Shown here in pieces: positions 61,741 through 64,000 of a stretch of 64,000 nucleotides of DNA. Each line of letters begins with the position of its first letter. Within the stretch, counting starts at the first letter, position 1. Position numbers and translations under genes: made by a program. Origin of the DNA: DASPMP01 sp035626995 (GTDB lineage: Bacteria > Gemmatimonadota > Gemmatimonadetes > Gemmatimonadales > Gemmatimonadaceae); assembly GCA_035626995.1 (NCBI GenBank), contig DASPMP010000245.1, forward strand, positions 1-64,000, written 5' to 3'. Under the pieces are notes generated by a model, which saw nothing but the letters and a program-made list of their open reading frames with translations, was not told the origin of the DNA and did no database searches.

Positions 61741-63492
61741 CTAGTTGCGCTTGCCGTTCTCGACCGTGACGCGAATGGGATATATCCGCTTCCTCAGAGC
61801 ACTCGTGGTGAATCTCGTGGTTCCTCGCACGGTGTCCTGCTCCGCATCGATCCGCAGGAGCGAGAAGCGCGGCGGCTTGCAGATGAAAAATGCGCCCGAC
61901 GCACCAGTGGGGCCATCGGTTGCGAGATAGAACATCCCCTGCGCGCCGGTGAAGTCATGATGAATACGGTCCCAAACGACGCCAGACGTGTCCACGCGGT
62001 TGAGGGTGGTGCCCGGAGACAGGACGATATTGCGACGAGGCGCTCCCGCGAACGCGACTTCCGTTGCCATGTACAGATTCACGCGGGTCTGTGGCGCGAG
62101 CGCGCCATCCGCGAACACGCGGCCCGCAATCATGATCGACACCGTGTCCCTGGGTGGGATCCTGCACTTCACGGCGAGAAAGTCAGCGGCAGTCGGGAGC
62201 GTCACGTCGGCGCGGATCACGTCGCGGTCCGACTCGAAGCTCTGGCCACTCGTCAGCTCGAACCCCAGCGCATTCAGTTCGTCATGCGGCACGGCGAAGG
62301 TATACCGGCCGGGGAGCAGGCCATCCATCGAGTAATTGCCAGCGCTGTCCGTGCGGGTGACGAATGGGGTGCCAACGAGATGCAGCGTCGCACCGGCGGC
62401 CGGGATGCTGTCGTGAAGCACTCGCCCGGTCACGCGTCCCAGCGTCGCTGTCCACGTCGTGTCGCTCCATGACGCGCGGGCAAGCTCGCCTCCGAGCTCG
62501 TGTACTTCCAGCAGGCCAGGACGCACCAGCGGTACCTGGTGGTCCACACCCCACGCCATCAATGCCATCGGTGCATCGACGCGCATCGACCATCGCGTCA
62601 CGGCCGGATAGCCTTTCGGGAGCGTCGTGAAGGCGACGTTGCCGCCAAGTTCCATGGATGTGAGTTGCCTGTTCAGTCCCCGGTACCGGAATTCGATGTC
62701 GCGGACCGCGCGTGCGGCCGTGTCCACCCACACGGTACCATCGATGTCGATGCGGTCGCGTTTCCTGGCGGCGGGCTCGAAGCGGATGCCGACCTGGCGT
62801 GGGCGCGAAGCGTCGCGACCGGCGAGGCGGATGCAATAGCTCCGCGTGAACGCTTCATCGAGGAGAACGTCGGCGTCGGGTGCGAAGTATGTGCCGGTGT
62901 TCGCATTCCGGAATCCCAGCTCGACGAACTGGCGCGCTGACCGAGATGCGCCGAAGGGGCGCGAGCCTCCCGTATCGCGACGCACCACCTGGGCAAGGAC
63001 ACCCGCGCGCTTCTCGCCGACGATGCGATAGAAGAGCAGCCGCTCGAGCGACACGGTGTCTGTCTCGCGCGCCACCACGGTGGAGAGAAACGCCGCGCGT
63101 GCCTGCTCCCAGAGCGCCAACGCTTCGGCGCGGTCACGTCGTCGCGGGCACCCCGGCTGGTCGATGACCTGCACTGCGCTGAGCATCGTCGGCAGGGGCA
63201 CCATTGCGATGTCCACGACCTGCGATGGACTCGTGACGCGGACCGCGACCGGGCGAAATCCAATCCGGGTTGCACGTACGGACGCCGCGCGCGTGGTCGG
63301 AGGCAGGCGATATCGGCCGTTGTTATAGGTCAGGGCACGCGCGACCGTGGCGCCGCTCGAGTCGAGCATCGTGATGACGACAGCGGGCAGCGGGACACCG
63401 CCGCTGGTCACACGACCTGTGATCTCCTGCGCGCCAAGGTTTGGGGCCGCCGCAAGCAGGATGAGGCTCGACGCCAGGACGGGGAGCTTCAT
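61741..63492 (-). CDS. Secreted protein with two CarboxypepD_reg-like domains
   Basis: A 583-aa exported protein. After a signal peptide (LPVLASSLILLAAAPNLGAQ), a carboxypeptidase-regulatory-like domain (~22-95, ITGRVTSGGVPLPAVVITMLDSSG) and a second one (~365-425, GRVLHDSIPAAGATLHLVG) flank a central beta-rich part without known catalytic motifs. It may be a surface or outer-membrane-associated binding protein. It overlaps the upstream gene (ATGA) and precedes NdvB by 9 bp, so the three form one operon. Confidence 0.75.
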   Translation of the reverse strand: MKLPVLASSLILLAAAPNLGAQEITGRVTSGGVPLPAVVITMLDSSGATVARALTYNNGRYRLPPTTRAASVRATRIGFRPVAVRVTSPSQVVDIAMVPLPTMLSAVQVIDQPGCPRRRDRAEALALWEQARAAFLSTVVARETDTVSLERLLFYRIVGEKRAGVLAQVVRRDTGGSRPFGASRSARQFVELGFRNANTGTYFAPDADVLLDEAFTRSYCIRLAGRDASRPRQVGIRFEPAARKRDRIDIDGTVWVDTAARAVRDIEFRYRGLNRQLTSMELGGNVAFTTLPKGYPAVTRWSMRVDAPMALMAWGVDHQVPLVRPGLLEVHELGGELARASWSDTTWTATLGRVTGRVLHDSIPAAGATLHLVGTPFVTRTDSAGNYSMDGLLPGRYTFAVPHDELNALGFELTSGQSFESDRDVIRADVTLPTAADFLAVKCRIPPRDTVSIMIAGRVFADGALAPQTRVNLYMATEVAFAGAPRRNIVLSPGTTLNRVDTSGVVWDRIHHDFTGAQGMFYLATDGPTGASGAFFICKPPRFSLLRIDAEQDTVRGTTRFTTSALRKRIYPIRVTVENGKRN

Positions 63493-64000
63493 CGGCGGCG
63501 CCAGACCGGAATGCGTGCCCGGATGGAATCCCACTCAACGACGAACGCCACGTCGGTTCCGTCCTTCCCTTTATGCACGGCGAGCGCAGGCGCGGGCGTG
63601 GCAAGTCGTTCGATCGTTGGCTCGCCGCGCCCGACCTCCACAGGCGGTGTGGAATCCGACAGGAAGGTGGCGAGCCAGATGTCCGCGTTCCGCGCGATGC
63701 GCATCGTATAGCGGCCCGGCGCGAGCACGACGCCAGCGACCTCGAACTCACGGGACAGCAGCAGGGTCAGTGAATCGGAGCTGACGCCGTAACACAGCTT
63801 CGCAACGGCATCGTCGAACGCGAGCACGACGGAATCCGCCGGTGAGTTCGCCGCCGCGGTTGGACTCGCTACGCAACTCATCGCTGCGCCGTCGGGTTGA
63901 ATTGCCTGTGTTATCGGGTGACCCAGCCCCGCATCGCCCGGCTCGCCGCGGAGAAAGTCGATCGCAAGAACACGGTGGTCTTCCACGACCGCGTTCGGAT
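63489..64000 (-). CDS. DUF2911-like protein, 5' end outside window
   Basis: At least 169 aa are visible; the frame runs off the window, so the start is unknown. GTG at 63986 is only the first possible start inside. The segment VAGVVLAPGRYTMRIARNADIWLATFLSDS resembles DUF2911 (usually LPAGTYSLW). It is probably a secreted protein of unknown role. Its stop overlaps the next start (ATGA). Confidence 0.6.
   Translation of the reverse strand, partial: PNAVVEDHRVLAIDFLRGEPGDAGLGHPITQAIQPDGAAMSCVASPTAAANSPADSVVLAFDDAVAKLCYGVSSDSLTLLLSREFEVAGVVLAPGRYTMRIARNADIWLATFLSDSTPPVEVGRGEPTIERLATPAPALAVHKGKDGTDVAFVVEWDSIRARIPVWRRR

Noticed and set aside
1..64000. Insertion sequences, prophage, tRNA or rRNA genes
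   Set aside because: No transposase, integrase, phage structural gene, tRNA cloverleaf or rRNA segment was seen on either strand.

Overview
The window is high-GC, gene-dense bacterial chromosome. It carries no tRNA, rRNA, phage or transposase gene that I can see. The gene content points to a Gemmatimonadota-like organism, with Acidobacteriota as the second choice. The signs are PadR regulators paired with ADOP-type or prefix-domain permeases, four class C beta-lactamase-like secreted hydrolases, a Ser/Thr kinase with a long extracytoplasmic repeat region, a SARP-TPR membrane regulator, a DUF2911-like protein and many secreted CarboxypepD_reg proteins. This assignment is inferred from family content only.

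Layout. 0-5 kb: end of a serine hydrolase, a GAF histidine kinase, two secreted proteins, a compact promoter-to-terminator unit (about 3.88-4.12 kb) that makes either a 40-aa peptide or a small RNA, and two small proteins. 5-9 kb: a TetR-led minus-strand operon (TetR, zinc-free MDR oxidoreductase, lipoprotein hydrolase) behind a consensus promoter, then about 1.1 kb of non-coding DNA that includes a 22-bp degenerate tandem array. 9-18 kb: SARP-TPR regulator, two amidohydrolases, LuxR-TPR regulator, a three-copy 212-bp intergenic repeat, and an amidase.

18.2-28.2 kb is the most interesting part. It is a tightly coupled biosynthetic cluster: MMPL exporter, ferritin-like diiron protein, acyl carrier protein, acyl-CoA dehydrogenase, KAS III-like synthase, NAD-dependent reductase, a carrier domain fused to a seryl-tRNA-synthetase-like amino acid:[carrier protein] ligase, methyltransferase and a second diiron protein. 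Two small minus-strand genes (a membrane protein and an SRPBCC protein) sit inside it. The genes suggest an amino acid is activated without an NRPS adenylation domain, held on a carrier, oxidised, condensed, reduced, methylated and exported. The product is unknown.

28-41 kb: ADOP permease with PadR, ankyrin protein, dihaem cytochrome c, PAS-PAS histidine kinase, a second PadR with a membrane protein, a PIN/Phd toxin-antitoxin pair, a large serine hydrolase and two minor proteins. Several intergenic spacers here hold CTCGGC-type short repeats, and three loci share a 22-bp PadR-type operator that ends on a start codon. 41-53 kb: AraC regulator, membrane Ser/Thr kinase, YkgJ-like cysteine cluster protein, DinB-like protein, S41 protease, TonB-C lipoprotein, another serine hydrolase and a multicopper oxidase with its copper motifs in reversed order. 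53-64 kb: an 8.3-kb cyclic beta-1,2-glucan synthase (NdvB) gene on the minus strand, cotranscribed with a CarboxypepD_reg protein and a protein cut by the window edge.

Start codons were chosen from overlap with the previous gene, Shine-Dalgarno position and family N-termini. Functions are assigned from motifs read by eye, without database searches.
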